A DNA stretch of 64,000 bases from Helicobacter apodemus (GTDB lineage Bacteria; Campylobacterota; Campylobacteria; Campylobacterales; Helicobacteraceae): assembly GCF_000765745.2 (NCBI RefSeq), contig NZ_JRPC02000001.1, forward strand, positions 87,648-151,647, read 5' to 3'. Shown here in pieces: positions 34,987 through 45,034 of this stretch (its first letter is position 1; every line of letters begins with the position of its first letter). The translations under genes and the position numbers were made by a program. The notes below the pieces were generated by a model. The model saw only the letters and a list, made by a program, of their open reading frames with translations. It did no database searches and was not told the origin of the DNA.

Positions 34987-36273
34987 CTACTTTTGAATAA
35001 TCGTTAAAGTCTTTAATACATCAATAGCACTTTTAAGTTGAATATCATTCATAATTTGGGTAGAAGATATTTCATTTTCTTTTGATTTTGCCTTAGTATT
35101 GTCTTTAGGATTAATTTTTTCTAATTCACCCTCTAAATGTTTCTTTAAATCTGCCTCTTTAATGCTAAATCCATTTTCATCATTAGGAACCACACCAGGT
35201 AAGACTTCAATATCAGGTGTTACCCCTACAGCCTGTATCGTGCGACCACTTGGCAGATAATAACGAGCAATCGTTAAACGCAAAGCTTCTTTCTTCTCAG
35301 TAGGCAATACAACTTGCACACTTCCTTTACCAAAAGTTGTCTCTCCTATAAGGATTCCCCTTTTATGGTCTTGCAATGCTCCTGCTACAATCTCACTTGC
35401 ACTTGCGCTCCCATTATTAACAAGCACTACTAAAGGGATTCTTGCATAAGGAGTTCTTGAAGTAGCCTCATAAACAATATCCTCATCTTTTACGCGTCCT
35501 TTTTGTGAAACTATGGTGCCCTCTTTAATAAATAAATTACTTAGCTCCACAGCTTGATTTAAAAGCCCACCAGGATTATTTCTCAAATCTAAAACTATTC
35601 CATCAATTTTTTTAAATTTCTTTAGTTCTTCTTCAACCCTTTGTGCCACCCTTTTATCAAAAGAAGTTACTCGCACATAAACATAATCCGTATCCTCAAT
35701 TTTTTTTGCATAAACTGATTCAACTTTGATATTATCTCTTACAATATCAAAAACTAAAGGTTTAGGATTATCTTTTCTAACAATGGTTAATTGGACTTTT
35801 GTATTAGGCTTTCCACGCATTTTATTGACAGCATCATCTAAGCTCATACTCAAAGTGCTTTCATCATTGATTTTTAAAATAATATCACCACTCTTTAAAC
35901 CTGCTCTATCACCCGGACTACCCTCAATAGGAGCGATAATAGTAATTCCCCCATTTTTCAAAGAAATAGTAATACCTACCCCACCAAACTCTCCATTAGT
36001 TTGTATCCTAAGCTCTTCAAATTTTTTCTCATCTAAATAGGCAGAATGTGCGTCAAGATTGCTTAAAAGCCCTTCAATAGCTTTATTAACAATCTCATCA
36101 AGTGTTAATTCATCAACATAGTAATTCTCAATCGTTCCAATGACTTTTCTTAATTTATTATAAGAATCTAGACGTGAATTTTCTGAATCTTTAGATGCTG
36201 CTAAAACCTGAACGCTAAGCCCAAAAAACAATATTGTTAAAATCATTTTAAAACAAGTTCGTGTGATCTTCAT
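34987..36273 (-). CDS. ctpA: Carboxyl-terminal (S41) protease
   Basis: This periplasmic processing protease of 428 residues has a signal sequence (1-25), a PDZ domain at about 92-170 (EFGGVGITISLKNGG, SPGDRAGLKSGDII) and the S41 catalytic core with Ser291 in NNGSASASEI and Lys316 in ETTFGKGSVQ. RLTIARYYLPSGRTIQ follows. It would trim or degrade periplasmic proteins. It is the first gene of the operon, divergent from recA, with a GCTACAAT box upstream. Confidence 0.92.
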   Translation of the reverse strand: MKITRTCFKMILTILFFGLSVQVLAASKDSENSRLDSYNKLRKVIGTIENYYVDELTLDEIVNKAIEGLLSNLDAHSAYLDEKKFEELRIQTNGEFGGVGITISLKNGGITIIAPIEGSPGDRAGLKSGDIILKINDESTLSMSLDDAVNKMRGKPNTKVQLTIVRKDNPKPLVFDIVRDNIKVESVYAKKIEDTDYVYVRVTSFDKRVAQRVEEELKKFKKIDGIVLDLRNNPGGLLNQAVELSNLFIKEGTIVSQKGRVKDEDIVYEATSRTPYARIPLVVLVNNGSASASEIVAGALQDHKRGILIGETTFGKGSVQVVLPTEKKEALRLTIARYYLPSGRTIQAVGVTPDIEVLPGVVPNDENGFSIKEADLKKHLEGELEKINPKDNTKAKSKENEISSTQIMNDIQLKSAIDVLKTLTIIQK

Positions 36274-36308
36274 TCTCTCAACCTAAAATTTTAATTTATT
36301 AACTAGCA

Positions 36309-36314
36309 ATTGTA
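36309..36314 (-). promoter_or_regulatory. -10 box of ctpA
   Basis: GGCTACAATTG on the minus strand, 36-41 bases upstream of the ctpA ATG, in the 174-base region shared with the divergent recA promoter. Confidence 0.35.
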
Positions 36315-36405
36315 GCCTATCATCTCTGAAATAAACATAATTTTATTTTTTAAATACATAAAACAAGATGCAGAAGTAAAAATATATTTTTTATGTTATT
36401 TTAGA

Positions 36406-36411
36406 TACAAT
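36406..36411 (+). promoter_or_regulatory. -10 box of recA
   Basis: GATACAATTT lies 37-42 bases upstream of the recA ATG. No LexA-type operator is visible, in line with the lack of a classical SOS response in this group. Confidence 0.35.
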
Positions 36412-36447
36412 TTAAATTTTAAACCTAAGATAAAAATGGGAGAAAAA

Positions 36448-37479
36448 ATGGCATTGGATGAAAGTAAGCAAAAAGCCATAGAACTTGCCATCAAGCAAAT
36501 TGATAAAGCTTTTGGCAAAGGTGCTTTAATTAGACTTGGGGATAAACCCGTTGAAAAAATTGATTGTATTAGCACAGGTTCTTTAGGATTAGATATTGCA
36601 CTTGGTATTGGAGGCATCCCAAAAGGGAGAATCATTGAAGTTTATGGTCCTGAAAGCTCTGGTAAAACAACACTTGCATTACAAATTGTTGCAGAATGCC
36701 AAAAAAATGGAGGCATTTGTGCCTTTATAGATGCTGAACATGCTTTAGATGTTACTTATGCAAAACGTTTAGGTGTAGATATTGAAAATCTCCTTGTATC
36801 TCAACCAGATTTTGGAGAACAAGCTTTAGAAATCTTAGAAACACTTACAAGAAGTGGGGGTGTAGATTTAATCATTATTGATTCTGTAGCAGCACTCACA
36901 CCAAAAAGCGAAATTGAAGGGGATATGGGCGACCAACATGTAGGACTTCAAGCAAGATTAATGAGTCAAGCACTAAGAAAAGTTACAGGCATTATCCACA
37001 AAATGAATACCACCGTTATCTTTATTAACCAAATTCGTATGAAAATTGGAGTAATGGGCTATGGAAGTCCAGAAACGACAACAGGTGGGAATGCTTTAAA
37101 ATTTTATGCGAGCGTTAGAATTGATGTAAGAAGAATTGCAAGTTTAAAACAAGGAGAACAAAATATAGGAAATCGCGTTAAAGCAAAAGTTGTAAAAAAC
37201 AAAGTTGCACCTCCTTTTAGAGGAGCAGAATTTGACATTATGTTTGGAGAGGGTATTAGCAAAGAGGGAGAATTGATAGATTATGGAGTAAAGCTTGATA
37301 TTGTCGATAAAAGTGGTGCTTGGTTTAGCTATGGAGATAAAAAACTAGGGCAAGGCAAAGAAAATGCTAAGATATTCTTAAAAGAAAATCCAGAAATCTC
37401 TCAAGAAATAGAGGAAAAAATTAAATCCTCTATTTCTATCTCTGATGATTTATCCAATACTTCAGAAGATGACGAATAA
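36448..37479 (+). CDS. recA: Recombinase RecA
   Basis: This 343-residue strand-exchange protein has Walker [10 protein letters not shown] (67-75), [34 protein letters not shown] (Walker B), the L1/L2 loops ([36 protein letters not shown]) and an acidic C terminus. I choose the ATG at 36448, which gives [11 protein letters not shown] and has GGGAG six bases upstream; the earlier ATG at 36436 lies inside that site's leader. It starts the run recA-eno-divIC-like-AMIN-aroK. Confidence 0.96.
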   Translation: MALDESKQKAIELAIKQIDKAFGKGALIRLGDKPVEKIDCISTGSLGLDIALGIGGIPKGRIIEVYGPESSGKTTLALQIVAECQKNGGICAFIDAEHALDVTYAKRLGVDIENLLVSQPDFGEQALEILETLTRSGGVDLIIIDSVAALTPKSEIEGDMGDQHVGLQARLMSQALRKVTGIIHKMNTTVIFINQIRMKIGVMGYGSPETTTGGNALKFYASVRIDVRRIASLKQGEQNIGNRVKAKVVKNKVAPPFRGAEFDIMFGEGISKEGELIDYGVKLDIVDKSGAWFSYGDKKLGQGKENAKIFLKENPEISQEIEEKIKSSISISDDLSNTSEDDE

Positions 37480-37511
37480 GCCCTAAATAATCTAAAATGT
37501 AAGGAGAAATA

Positions 37512-38792
37512 ATGACTTTTATTGATGAAATTTATGCGCAAGAAGTTTTAGATAGTCGAGGGAATCCTACTATTAAAGCAACTATTATTTTAAGTGATGG
37601 TAGTGTAGGAAGTGCTATTGTCCCTAGCGGTGCAAGCACGGGAAAAAGAGAAGCTTTAGAATTAAGAGATGGGGATGAGCGTTTTTTAGGCAAGGGAGTT
37701 TTAAAAGCTTGTGAAAATATACAAACAACTATCTATGACACCATTAGCGGATTAAACCCTTATGAACAAACTAGGATTGATAATCTCTTAATACAAGCAG
37801 ATAATACAGAAAACTTCTCTAACTTAGGGGCTAATGCAATACTTGGTGTTTCTATGGCTGTTGCTAGGGCTGCAGCAAAAAGTCTAAATATACCACTTTA
37901 TCGGTATTTAGGCGGAGCTAATGCTTTAACACTGCCTATCCCAATGCTTAATATTATTAATGGAGGAAGCCACGCTGATAACACTGTAGATTTTCAAGAA
38001 TATATGATTATGCCTCTTGGTTTTGATACTTTTAGTGAATCACTAAGGGCTAGTGCAGAAATCTACCAACATTTAAAAAAAATCCTCAACCATTCTAAAC
38101 ATATTACAAGTATTGGTGATGAGGGCGGATTTGCTCCCAATCTTAAAAACAATGAAGAGCCTCTACAAATTATTTCTGAAGCCATCAAAAAGGCTGGTTA
38201 TAAGGAGGGAGAGCAAATATTCCTAGCTCTTGATGTGGCAAGCAGTGAATTTGTTAATCAAAAAGGCATTTACTCTCTCAAAGGTGAGGGAAAGGAACTT
38301 TGTGCAGAAGAACTTATTGAATACTATGAGAAGCTTATCGCAAAATATCCTATTATCTCTATAGAAGATGGCTTAAGCGAAGATGATTGGGAGGGCTGGA
38401 GAAAACTTACGCAAAAATTAGGGAGCAAGATTCAACTAGTAGGTGATGACTTATTTGTAACAAATGCTAAAATACTTGCAGAGGGTATTGAACAAAATAT
38501 TGCAAATGCCATTCTTATTAAACCTAACCAAATTGGAACTATCACTCAAACAATGGAAACCATACGTTTAGCACAAAGAAATAACTATAAATGTATTATG
38601 AGCCACAGGAGTGGAGAGAGTGAAGATGCTTTTATAGCAGATTTTGCTGTAGCACTTAATACAGGAGAGATTAAGACAGGTTCTACCGCAAGGAGTGAGC
38701 GAATGGCAAAATACAATCGCTTATTAACCATTGAAAATGAACTTCCTCATTCAATCTACTTAGGAAAAACACTCTTTAAGATGCTAAAATGA
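37512..38792 (+). CDS. eno: Enolase
   Basis: This 426-residue enzyme interconverts 2-phosphoglycerate and phosphoenolpyruvate and is often part of the RNA degradosome. Signatures: [59 protein letters not shown], the metal ligands in [10 protein letters not shown] / [11 protein letters not shown] / [10 protein letters not shown], and [22 protein letters not shown] is well placed. The next gene starts inside its last codons. Confidence 0.96.
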   Translation: MTFIDEIYAQEVLDSRGNPTIKATIILSDGSVGSAIVPSGASTGKREALELRDGDERFLGKGVLKACENIQTTIYDTISGLNPYEQTRIDNLLIQADNTENFSNLGANAILGVSMAVARAAAKSLNIPLYRYLGGANALTLPIPMLNIINGGSHADNTVDFQEYMIMPLGFDTFSESLRASAEIYQHLKKILNHSKHITSIGDEGGFAPNLKNNEEPLQIISEAIKKAGYKEGEQIFLALDVASSEFVNQKGIYSLKGEGKELCAEELIEYYEKLIAKYPIISIEDGLSEDDWEGWRKLTQKLGSKIQLVGDDLFVTNAKILAEGIEQNIANAILIKPNQIGTITQTMETIRLAQRNNYKCIMSHRSGESEDAFIADFAVALNTGEIKTGSTARSERMAKYNRLLTIENELPHSIYLGKTLFKMLK

Positions 38793-39034
38793 AAAATAAG
38801 ACTATAAACTATCAAGGAATATTCCATTTGCTCCCTTTTTTTAGCCTTGTGCTAATAGTCTGCATTGCAGGAATTTACATTGGCAATTTGCTTTTTGGTA
38901 GCAACTCTTTAAGTATCTTATTAGAACTTCAAGAAAAGAAAGAAAAAATACATCAAGAAGTGAATTTTTTGACAAACCAAAACGCAAACTTACAAAAAGA
39001 ACTTTTTGAATTAAAAGGCTTAGAACCACAATGA
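38789..39034 (+). CDS. FtsB/DivIC-like septum protein
   Basis: This 81-residue bitopic protein has one transmembrane helix (about 15-35, [20 protein letters not shown]), then a coiled coil (42-78, [18 protein letters not shown]). This is the architecture of FtsB/FtsL/DivIC, which recruit the septal peptidoglycan synthase. Similar small genes follow eno in H. pylori and Campylobacter. The start overlaps eno by 4 bases (ATGA). Confidence 0.65.
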   Translation: MKNKTINYQGIFHLLPFFSLVLIVCIAGIYIGNLLFGSNSLSILLELQEKKEKIHQEVNFLTNQNANLQKELFELKGLEPQ

Positions 39035-39747
39035 AAAGAATTATTTTACTATTTGCCCTAACTTCATTATTGGCTAATGAAGCACAAAAACTACCAAATA
39101 TACCAACACTAAATATCGATTCAGATCCCACCCCAACAATAGATACAACCAATAATACAGGAAATACTCAAACATCACAACCTTTACGCAACCCCTTTGA
39201 TGCTTTAGTAACCCCAAAATCAAGCGGACAATTATCAAATTTACCGGATCTTAATTTATTTACAAAAACAGAAATTACCTTACCATCAACTGCAAGAAAG
39301 ATCAAAAAAATAACTATAGACTATCAAAATCTTGATGGTTCTATCACAACCTTTGAAAAAGTCTTAGATGGTAACATAGATTGGCATCTTCCTCTAATCT
39401 TAGCACAAGAAATCCAATTACCTAACACCCAAGCAGTCGCGAAATCAAACTTCACTTTAGGTGATTCTTTTAGTTTTGATATTAACAAACAAAAAGTTAT
39501 ATTAAAAACCTCCTTCACTCTCATAAGAAACTTCACTCTTACCTCACCTACTCGTCTTATACTAGACTTTAAAAGTATTGCCAATAAACCACTCACCGAA
39601 TCCTTAACAACCAATCTCCCTGTTATTACAGAAGTTACTTTAGAGACGCATTTAGATTTTTATCGCATTACCCTAAGCCTTGATGGGCAATACAACTATT
39701 CTATCAAAAGCGATAAAGAAGAGGCATTAGAAATTGACTTATATTAA
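39031..39747 (+). CDS. AMIN-domain periplasmic protein
   Basis: This 238-residue protein has a signal sequence ([14 protein letters not shown]), a Pro/Thr/Asn-rich linker (about 25-75) and a C-terminal AMIN-type beta domain (SFSFDINKQKVILKTSF, TSPTRLILDFK, VTLETHLDFYRITLSL). AMIN domains bind peptidoglycan or secretin-type assemblies. Start overlaps the preceding gene by 4 bases and it is overlapped by aroK by 14, so all are cotranscribed from recA. Confidence 0.65.
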   Translation: MKRIILLFALTSLLANEAQKLPNIPTLNIDSDPTPTIDTTNNTGNTQTSQPLRNPFDALVTPKSSGQLSNLPDLNLFTKTEITLPSTARKIKKITIDYQNLDGSITTFEKVLDGNIDWHLPLILAQEIQLPNTQAVAKSNFTLGDSFSFDINKQKVILKTSFTLIRNFTLTSPTRLILDFKSIANKPLTESLTTNLPVITEVTLETHLDFYRITLSLDGQYNYSIKSDKEEALEIDLY

Positions 39748-40225
39748 CCTTGTGTTAATTGGTTTTATGGGTAGTGGAAAGAGTAGCGTTGCAAAATCAC
39801 TTTACCAAAAAACTAAAAAGTTGATTTTAGATAGTGATAAAATCATTGCAAATAACGAAAACTTAAGTATCCCAGAAATATTTTCCTCCAAAGGAGAGGA
39901 CTATTTTAGAAAATGTGAAAAAGATTTTTGTTATTTTGTAAGCAAAAATATTCAAAACTGCATTATTGCAACAGGGGGAGGAATGCCTCTATTTTGTGAT
40001 GTTAAAATAATGGGAAAAGTTTTCTTTTTGCACTTAGATTTTGATAATATCCTCTCTAGACTTTCCAAAAAAGAAATCCAAAAACGTCCCCTCTTTGAAA
40101 ATAAAAATCAAGCTTTAGAGCTTTATTTAAAGCGATTAGAAACTTACAAAAGCAATGCTGATATTATAATTAATGCTAACCAAAGTCTAGAAAAAATCTC
40201 TCAAGATATTTTAGAATCTTTATGA
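39734..40225 (+). CDS. aroK: Shikimate kinase
   Basis: This 163-residue P-loop kinase phosphorylates shikimate on the way to chorismate. Walker A GFMGSGKSSVAK (10-21), DSDKIIANNENLSIPEIF (shikimate-binding Asp), ATGGGMP and RPLF are seen. The start must be the TTG at 39734: no ATG lies before the P-loop, and GAGG stands nine bases upstream, inside the AMIN gene. Confidence 0.92.
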   Translation: MTYINLVLIGFMGSGKSSVAKSLYQKTKKLILDSDKIIANNENLSIPEIFSSKGEDYFRKCEKDFCYFVSKNIQNCIIATGGGMPLFCDVKIMGKVFFLHLDFDNILSRLSKKEIQKRPLFENKNQALELYLKRLETYKSNADIIINANQSLEKISQDILESL

Positions 40226-41316
40226 AAAAGCCCCTATTTATTCGCTTTAAAAACACAAAAACTGGTGGTGCAGAAATTTATCTCTCTAGGATAGCACAAG
40301 CCATTTATGATAAAAATCCCTCTATTTTTTCAAGCGGTGATTATTCCCAAGATTCCAAACTTTTTGTAAAAATTCCAAGATTTTTTCCCTCTTTTTTAGC
40401 TTTTCTTTATTTCTTGTATTCTTATGAAAAATTCCACAAATCTCATCCAAACTTTCTTTATTTTAGCCTTGAGAGGGTTTTACACTGCGATATTTATCGT
40501 GCAGGAGATGGTATCCACAAACAATGGTTAGCGATAAAAACCCACAATAAACCTTTTAAAAAATTCAAAAGCTTCTTTAACCCTATGAATATTCTCTATA
40601 CTTTTATAGAGCCAAAACTTTTCAAAAATGCTAAAAAAATTATTGCTAACTCCCAAATGATAAAGGATTCTCTTATTGAATACTTTCATATCCCTCCCCA
40701 TAAAATTGAAGTTATTTATAATGGTATTAAAATCCCAAAGGCTATTAATAAAGGTAAAGCTAAAGAATCACTTATCCATAAATTTCCTGTTTTAAAAGAA
40801 AAAATATTCATTCTTTTTGTAGGAAGTGGATATGCTAGAAAAGGACTAAAAGAAGCCCTTATTATGCTCTCAAAAGTTACTTCCAAACAATGGCATTTTC
40901 TCATTATTGGCAAAGACAAAAAGATTACATATTATCAAAAACTAGCTCAAACATTATCTTTAGAAGATAATGTTTTATTCCTAAACGCACAAGAAAACAT
41001 AGTATCCTTTTATCAAGCAAGTGATATTTTCTTATTCCCTACAACTTATGAACCTTGCTCAAATGCTACTTTAGAAGCAGCAAGCTATGAAAATGCCATC
41101 ATAACCACTAAACAAAATGGGGCGGGAGAACTCTTTTTAAGCGATACCATTTTAGAAAACTCTAAAGATATTTTAAGGGGTTGTGAAATTTTAAATACAC
41201 TTTTAGAAAATCAACAACTCCTCTCTACAACACAGAAAAAATGTGCAAAAGCAGTCCAACACCTAACCCTACAAAACCATTTAGAAAAAACATTAGAGGT
41301 TATAAAAAACCTATGA
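40222..41316 (+). CDS. GT4-family glycosyltransferase (WaaG-like)
   Basis: This 364-residue two-domain (GT-B) glycosyltransferase has a KTGGAEIYLSRIA donor-side loop at the N terminus, CDIYRAGDGIHKQWL, IIANSQMIKDSL, EVIYNGI, LFVGSGYARKGLKEAL and the retaining-enzyme EX7E motif in ATLEAASYENAIITT. YRAGDG and its pairing with waaF suggest addition of a hexose to the LPS core. The exact sugar is unknown. It overlaps aroK and waaF by 4 bases each. Confidence 0.8.
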   Translation: MKKPLFIRFKNTKTGGAEIYLSRIAQAIYDKNPSIFSSGDYSQDSKLFVKIPRFFPSFLAFLYFLYSYEKFHKSHPNFLYFSLERVLHCDIYRAGDGIHKQWLAIKTHNKPFKKFKSFFNPMNILYTFIEPKLFKNAKKIIANSQMIKDSLIEYFHIPPHKIEVIYNGIKIPKAINKGKAKESLIHKFPVLKEKIFILFVGSGYARKGLKEALIMLSKVTSKQWHFLIIGKDKKITYYQKLAQTLSLEDNVLFLNAQENIVSFYQASDIFLFPTTYEPCSNATLEAASYENAIITTKQNGAGELFLSDTILENSKDILRGCEILNTLLENQQLLSTTQKKCAKAVQHLTLQNHLEKTLEVIKNL

Positions 41317-42338
41317 ATATCCTTATTAGAATCCCTAATTGGCTAGGTGATGCAGTAATGGCAACTTTTGCAGTGGAGATTCTTTATCAAACTTATCCAG
41401 AAGCTCATTTTTATTTAGTCGGGAGTGAAGTTAGCTGCGAACTTTTTAGCCATTACCCTAATACCACGCTTTTAGTGGATAATAGTAAAAAGCAAAGATT
41501 TAGAATATTTCACTTATATACTTTAGCTAAGAAGATTCCCCCTTGTGATATTGCTTTGACCTTCCAAAATAACTTTTTATCTGCTTTATTTTTATTTTTT
41601 AATAAAGCAAAAGAGCGGATAGGATACAACAAAGAAATACGTTCCTTCCTACTTACTAAAGCCCCCAAAAAACAGGCAAATTTACACGAAGTTTTGCATT
41701 TTAGCTCCCTTATAAAAACACTTATCCCAAATACCAACCTAAGCCCAAAATTGTATTTAAGAAAGCCTCCTTTAGATATTACATTACCCAAACATTGGCA
41801 AAATCAAAAAATAGCGGGTATCAATGCAGGTGCAGCCTTTGGCAGTGCAAAACGTTGGAAAGAGGAATATTTTGCAGAAGTTATCGCCTTTTTGTTAGAT
41901 AAAAATTTCAAGATTATCCTTTTTGGTGTCACATCTGAAAACGCTATTAATGAAAAAATCCTCTCTTTTTTACCACCTAACCCTACAAATATTTTAAATT
42001 TAAGTGGACAAACAACCATTCAAAGCCTTATGGCTTATATTCAAAAACTCCATCTATTGATAACTAATGATAGCGGTCCTATGCATATTGCAGCAGCATT
42101 TGAAATCCCAACTTTAGCAATCTTTGGTCCAACTAACGAACAAGAAAGTGCACCTTTTAATGCAAAAAATGCCCACATTATCTCCTTAAAAACACTCCAT
42201 CAAGCCCTCTACTGCCAACCTTGTAAAAAAAGAATTTGTCCCCTCTCTAAAGATTCTAAGGGCTTTCACGCCTGTATGATAGACTTAAAACCCACTTTTA
42301 TCATCAAAAAACTTCAATCCCTTATAAGTAATATTTAA
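41313..42338 (+). CDS. waaF: ADP-heptose:LPS heptosyltransferase II
   Basis: This GT9 glycosyltransferase of 341 residues adds the second heptose of the LPS inner core. It begins MNILIRIPNWLGDAVMATFA (the acceptor-side glycine-rich loop) and contains GINAGAAFGSAKRW, LITNDSGPMHIAAAF, IFGPTNEQESAPF and the Cys-rich end CQPCKKRICP. The ATG at 41313 (ATGA overlap with the previous stop) is right; a longer frame from 41241 lies inside the upstream gene. Confidence 0.9.
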   Translation: MNILIRIPNWLGDAVMATFAVEILYQTYPEAHFYLVGSEVSCELFSHYPNTTLLVDNSKKQRFRIFHLYTLAKKIPPCDIALTFQNNFLSALFLFFNKAKERIGYNKEIRSFLLTKAPKKQANLHEVLHFSSLIKTLIPNTNLSPKLYLRKPPLDITLPKHWQNQKIAGINAGAAFGSAKRWKEEYFAEVIAFLLDKNFKIILFGVTSENAINEKILSFLPPNPTNILNLSGQTTIQSLMAYIQKLHLLITNDSGPMHIAAAFEIPTLAIFGPTNEQESAPFNAKNAHIISLKTLHQALYCQPCKKRICPLSKDSKGFHACMIDLKPTFIIKKLQSLISNI

Positions 42339-42366
42339 TTAAAATAATCTCTAATAGAGGTATGAA

Positions 42367-43224
42367 ATGAGAACAATACAAATAGGGCACTCTCCAGATG
42401 CCGATGATATTTTTATGTATTATGCTATCGCATTTGGCTGGGTTGGAAGCTCCATAAATTTTCAAAACCAATCATTAGATATACAAACCCTCAATGAAAT
42501 GGCACTTAATGGAGTATTAGATATCTCCGCTATTTCTTTTGGTGTCTATCCGCTTTTATTTCAAGAACAATGCCTTCTAAGGACTGGAGTGAGTTTTGGT
42601 GAAGGCTATGGTCCCAAACTTATCAAAAAAAGGGGTGTAACCCTAAAGAAAAATTTTAAAGTTGCTTTAAGTGGGGCTCATACGACTAATGCCCTACTTT
42701 TTAAAATAGCTTATCCGCAAGCTAGAATCTCTTATAAAAATTTTTTAGAGATTGAAAAAGCCGTTTTAAGTGGTGAAGTTGATGCGGGCGTTTTAATCCA
42801 CGAATCCATTTTAGAATATGATTCTACTTTAGAAGTAGAAAAGGAAATTTGGGATATTTGGAGTGATTATAATCAAGAAGGACTACCCCTTCCTCTTGGA
42901 GGAATGTGTATAAGACGTTCTATCCCTCTAAGTTTAGCTATAGAATGTGAAGAAATCTTAACTAAAGCCATAGAAATAGCTTTAAGGCACAAAAATATTC
43001 TTTCTAAAATGCTCTTAGAGAGGAATCTTATTAGAGTGGATGCTCAAAAGCTAGAACATTATTTAAATCTCTATGCTAACAACAACTCTTTATCGCTCTC
43101 TAGCATACAAATAAAAGCCATCAATACACTTTTTAAACTTGGCTATGACAGAGGCTACTATCCTCAACCCCTTGAAGTTAATGACTGCCTTATTCCTATA
43201 GAATATAAACAATCCCGCTATTAA
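42367..43224 (+). CDS. mqnD: 1,4-dihydroxy-6-naphthoate synthase
   Basis: This 285-residue enzyme of the futalosine route to menaquinone has a periplasmic-binding-protein-like fold. It begins RTIQIGHSPDADDIFMYYAI and has ISFGVYPLLFQEQCLL, LSGAHTTNALLFKIAYP and DAGVLIHESILEY. Menaquinone is the respiratory quinone feeding the cytochrome bc1 complex encoded nearby. GAGG stands six bases before ATG. The 3' end overlaps the convergent tonB-like gene by 4 bases. Confidence 0.9.
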   Translation: MRTIQIGHSPDADDIFMYYAIAFGWVGSSINFQNQSLDIQTLNEMALNGVLDISAISFGVYPLLFQEQCLLRTGVSFGEGYGPKLIKKRGVTLKKNFKVALSGAHTTNALLFKIAYPQARISYKNFLEIEKAVLSGEVDAGVLIHESILEYDSTLEVEKEIWDIWSDYNQEGLPLPLGGMCIRRSIPLSLAIECEEILTKAIEIALRHKNILSKMLLERNLIRVDAQKLEHYLNLYANNNSLSLSSIQIKAINTLFKLGYDRGYYPQPLEVNDCLIPIEYKQSRY

Positions 43225-44054
43225 CGAATACTATAATAAATTTTAATTCTAATCTTTGTTGTTACACTTGGGTAAGGATAATCTTTATAAGCAATCTCTA
43301 TCGTATGTTTGCTGTTATTATCAAGCAGAGCATAACCGCTAGAGGTTAAAAGCTTCAAATCAGAAATATTACCATTTGGGTATAAATAAAATTCTACAAC
43401 ATTTATTCCTTGTTGCCCTGTCCTACCTGCTACTCGTGGATACTTCAAATAAGATTGTGTGATTTTACCTATTGCCTTTAAATTATCTTCTAAAAATTTA
43501 CGCTCTTCTAAACTTAGAGAATGCAAGTCTTCCCCATAGAGTTCTTCCATCTCTTTATTAGATTGACCAAAGGCATTTTTCCCAAGACTATAAATAGAGG
43601 GAGAGGAAGCAGCAGAGGGAGGGACAGGGTTACTTTTAGACTTTGATTCTTCAGCAAGAGTTGGAGGTAAATCTTCCTTTTTGGGATTTATTTCTACTTT
43701 TTGTGGAGCAGGTTTAGATTTTGCTGTTTTTAATTTCTTCTCTTTAGGTTTTACCTCCTCTTTTTTGATAACTGGTATATCCTGATTTAGAGGCTTTGTT
43801 GCAAGTTTCTCATTTTGTGGAGGAGCTAATTCTCCTTTAGAGGGTGGAACAAATTTAAAATCCCTAATATTAATACGTTCTTTTTCTTGACTTCCATGCT
43901 TTTCTAAATGCTGTAAATTTTCTTTTGGAAAATCCCAAACAAACCAAATAACAATTATTAAATGTAAAAAAAAAGATATAGAAAATGCAATAATACTTCT
44001 TGTATCAAAAGTTCTATTACTTCTTATATAATGACTTCTTAAATTTTTCAACAT
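43221..44054 (-). CDS. TonB-family energy transducer
   Basis: This 277-residue protein has an N-terminal signal-anchor (SIIAFSISFFLHLIIVIWFV, about 20-39) and a long Pro/Lys-rich periplasmic spacer (about 60-150, KPKEKKLKTAKSKPAPQK is typical). A C-terminal TonB domain follows (YPRVAGRTGQQGINVVEFYL, DLKLLTSSGYALLDN). It would carry energy from an ExbB/ExbD pair (not here) to outer membrane transporters. Which of the genome's TonB proteins it is cannot be told. Confidence 0.8.
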   Translation of the reverse strand: MLKNLRSHYIRSNRTFDTRSIIAFSISFFLHLIIVIWFVWDFPKENLQHLEKHGSQEKERINIRDFKFVPPSKGELAPPQNEKLATKPLNQDIPVIKKEEVKPKEKKLKTAKSKPAPQKVEINPKKEDLPPTLAEESKSKSNPVPPSAASSPSIYSLGKNAFGQSNKEMEELYGEDLHSLSLEERKFLEDNLKAIGKITQSYLKYPRVAGRTGQQGINVVEFYLYPNGNISDLKLLTSSGYALLDNNSKHTIEIAYKDYPYPSVTTKIRIKIYYSIR

Positions 44055-44108
44055 ATTATTTATCCACAGAAAAACAATTACTAAATACTAAAATGTAAGA
44101 TATATCAC

Positions 44109-44567
44109 TTATTTCTTACAATAAAGCTTTTCTTGTTCCTCTTGTAATAATCCTTCAAATTTTTTAATATTATATTTATCTACCATACTTACCCCATTTG
44201 GGCTTAATAAAACCAAATAACGTATCCCATAAGCTTCAAAAATGATAAGTTTTGTTTGAAACCCTAAACTCATAGTCGAAGTAACATTAATATCATTAAT
44301 ATTTTCTTTATTTTTAAAAAATTCCAATAAAGAATAACTCTTATGAGTAGATACACGATTCTTCACATACCAAAGAAAGATTAATAAACCCACTAGAATA
44401 AGAATTACTCCTACATACTGGAATAAATCTATACTTGCTAATGGAGGCTTTGCCATTTCAAAGGGAAAACTATCTTTCCCGTCTTGTGATTTATTTAAAG
44501 ATGGTAAAGAATTTTCCTGTGCTAATCCATTCAATAATAAAATAAAATAAAATAGCAAAATCCTCAT
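44109..44567 (-). CDS. FliO-like flagellar export protein
   Basis: This 152-residue protein has a signal-like N terminus, a linker, one transmembrane helix (about 52-69, VGVILILVGLLIFLWYVK) and a small cytoplasmic domain with MSLGFQTKLIIFEAYGIRYLVLLSPNG. This matches the FliO pattern (basic residues after the helix, then a lone beta domain). FliO helps assemble the FliP/Q/R export gate. Its start overlaps the fliN stop by 4 bases, supporting a flagellar role. Confidence 0.65.
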   Translation of the reverse strand: MRILLFYFILLLNGLAQENSLPSLNKSQDGKDSFPFEMAKPPLASIDLFQYVGVILILVGLLIFLWYVKNRVSTHKSYSLLEFFKNKENINDINVTSTMSLGFQTKLIIFEAYGIRYLVLLSPNGVSMVDKYNIKKFEGLLQEEQEKLYCKK

Positions 44568-44923
44568 ACTGTGCTGATACTTTCCCTTGTAAGATAATAA
44601 ATAATAGCATTAGAATCTAAAATTTCATTAACACGAATCGCAAGATTCTTTTCATAAACCATTACTTCTCCTTTGCCTATAATTCTTCTGTTAATGAATA
44701 TTTCTACACTCTCTCCTGCAGGTTTTTGCAAATCAATAATAGAACCTTTTTCAAAACGTAAAATATCCAATAATGGGATTTTTGTTGCACCTAATTCTGA
44801 ACAAAACACCACTTCCATATCTAAAAGCCCACTATAATTCTCCATAATTCCCTCAAGATAACGCGCTAAATCTTCTTGCTTGGGAACTTGAACTTTTGCT
44901 AATGTAAATTCATCTGCTGACAT
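44564..44923 (-). CDS. fliN: Flagellar motor switch protein FliN
   Basis: This 119-residue C-ring component has a C-terminal SpoA domain: LLDMEVVFCSELGATKIPL, LRFEKGSIIDLQKPAGESV, IFINRRIIGKGEVMVYEKN, LAIRVNEIL. It controls the direction of rotation together with FliM/FliG. It heads the operon fliN-fliO-tonB and has a TATAAT box about 30 bases upstream. Confidence 0.9.
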   Translation of the reverse strand: MSADEFTLAKVQVPKQEDLARYLEGIMENYSGLLDMEVVFCSELGATKIPLLDILRFEKGSIIDLQKPAGESVEIFINRRIIGKGEVMVYEKNLAIRVNEILDSNAIIYYLTRESISTV

Positions 44924-44951
44924 TTTATCCCTTTTATTTGATTAAAGAAGT

Positions 44952-44957
44952 ATTATA
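44952..44957 (-). promoter_or_regulatory. -10 box of fliN
   Basis: GGTTATAATAC on the minus strand, 29-34 bases upstream of the fliN ATG. It resembles the sigma-70 promoter form seen before gmd and the helicase gene. No sigma-28 or sigma-54 pattern is evident. Confidence 0.45.
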
Positions 44958-45006
44958 ACCTAATCTAAGAATAAAAACAAAACAAGGATTAAAGAATAAA
45001 GGAGTA

Positions 45007-45033
45007 TTAAATACTAGCAATGCTAGTATTTAA
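45007..45033 (-). terminator. Terminator-like hairpin after petC
   Basis: A near-perfect palindrome with 13-base arms (TTAAATACTAGCA and TGCTAGTATTTAA) around one base lies 2 bases after the petC stop. On the minus strand it is followed by a pyrimidine-rich run (CTCCTTTATTCTTT). It fits a rho-independent terminator for petA-petB-petC. Confidence 0.6.
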
Positions 45034-45034
45034 A

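Noticed and set aside
41241..41312. Longer N terminus for waaF
   Set aside because: These codons lie inside the preceding glycosyltransferase gene, and the family starts at MNILIRIPNWLGD.
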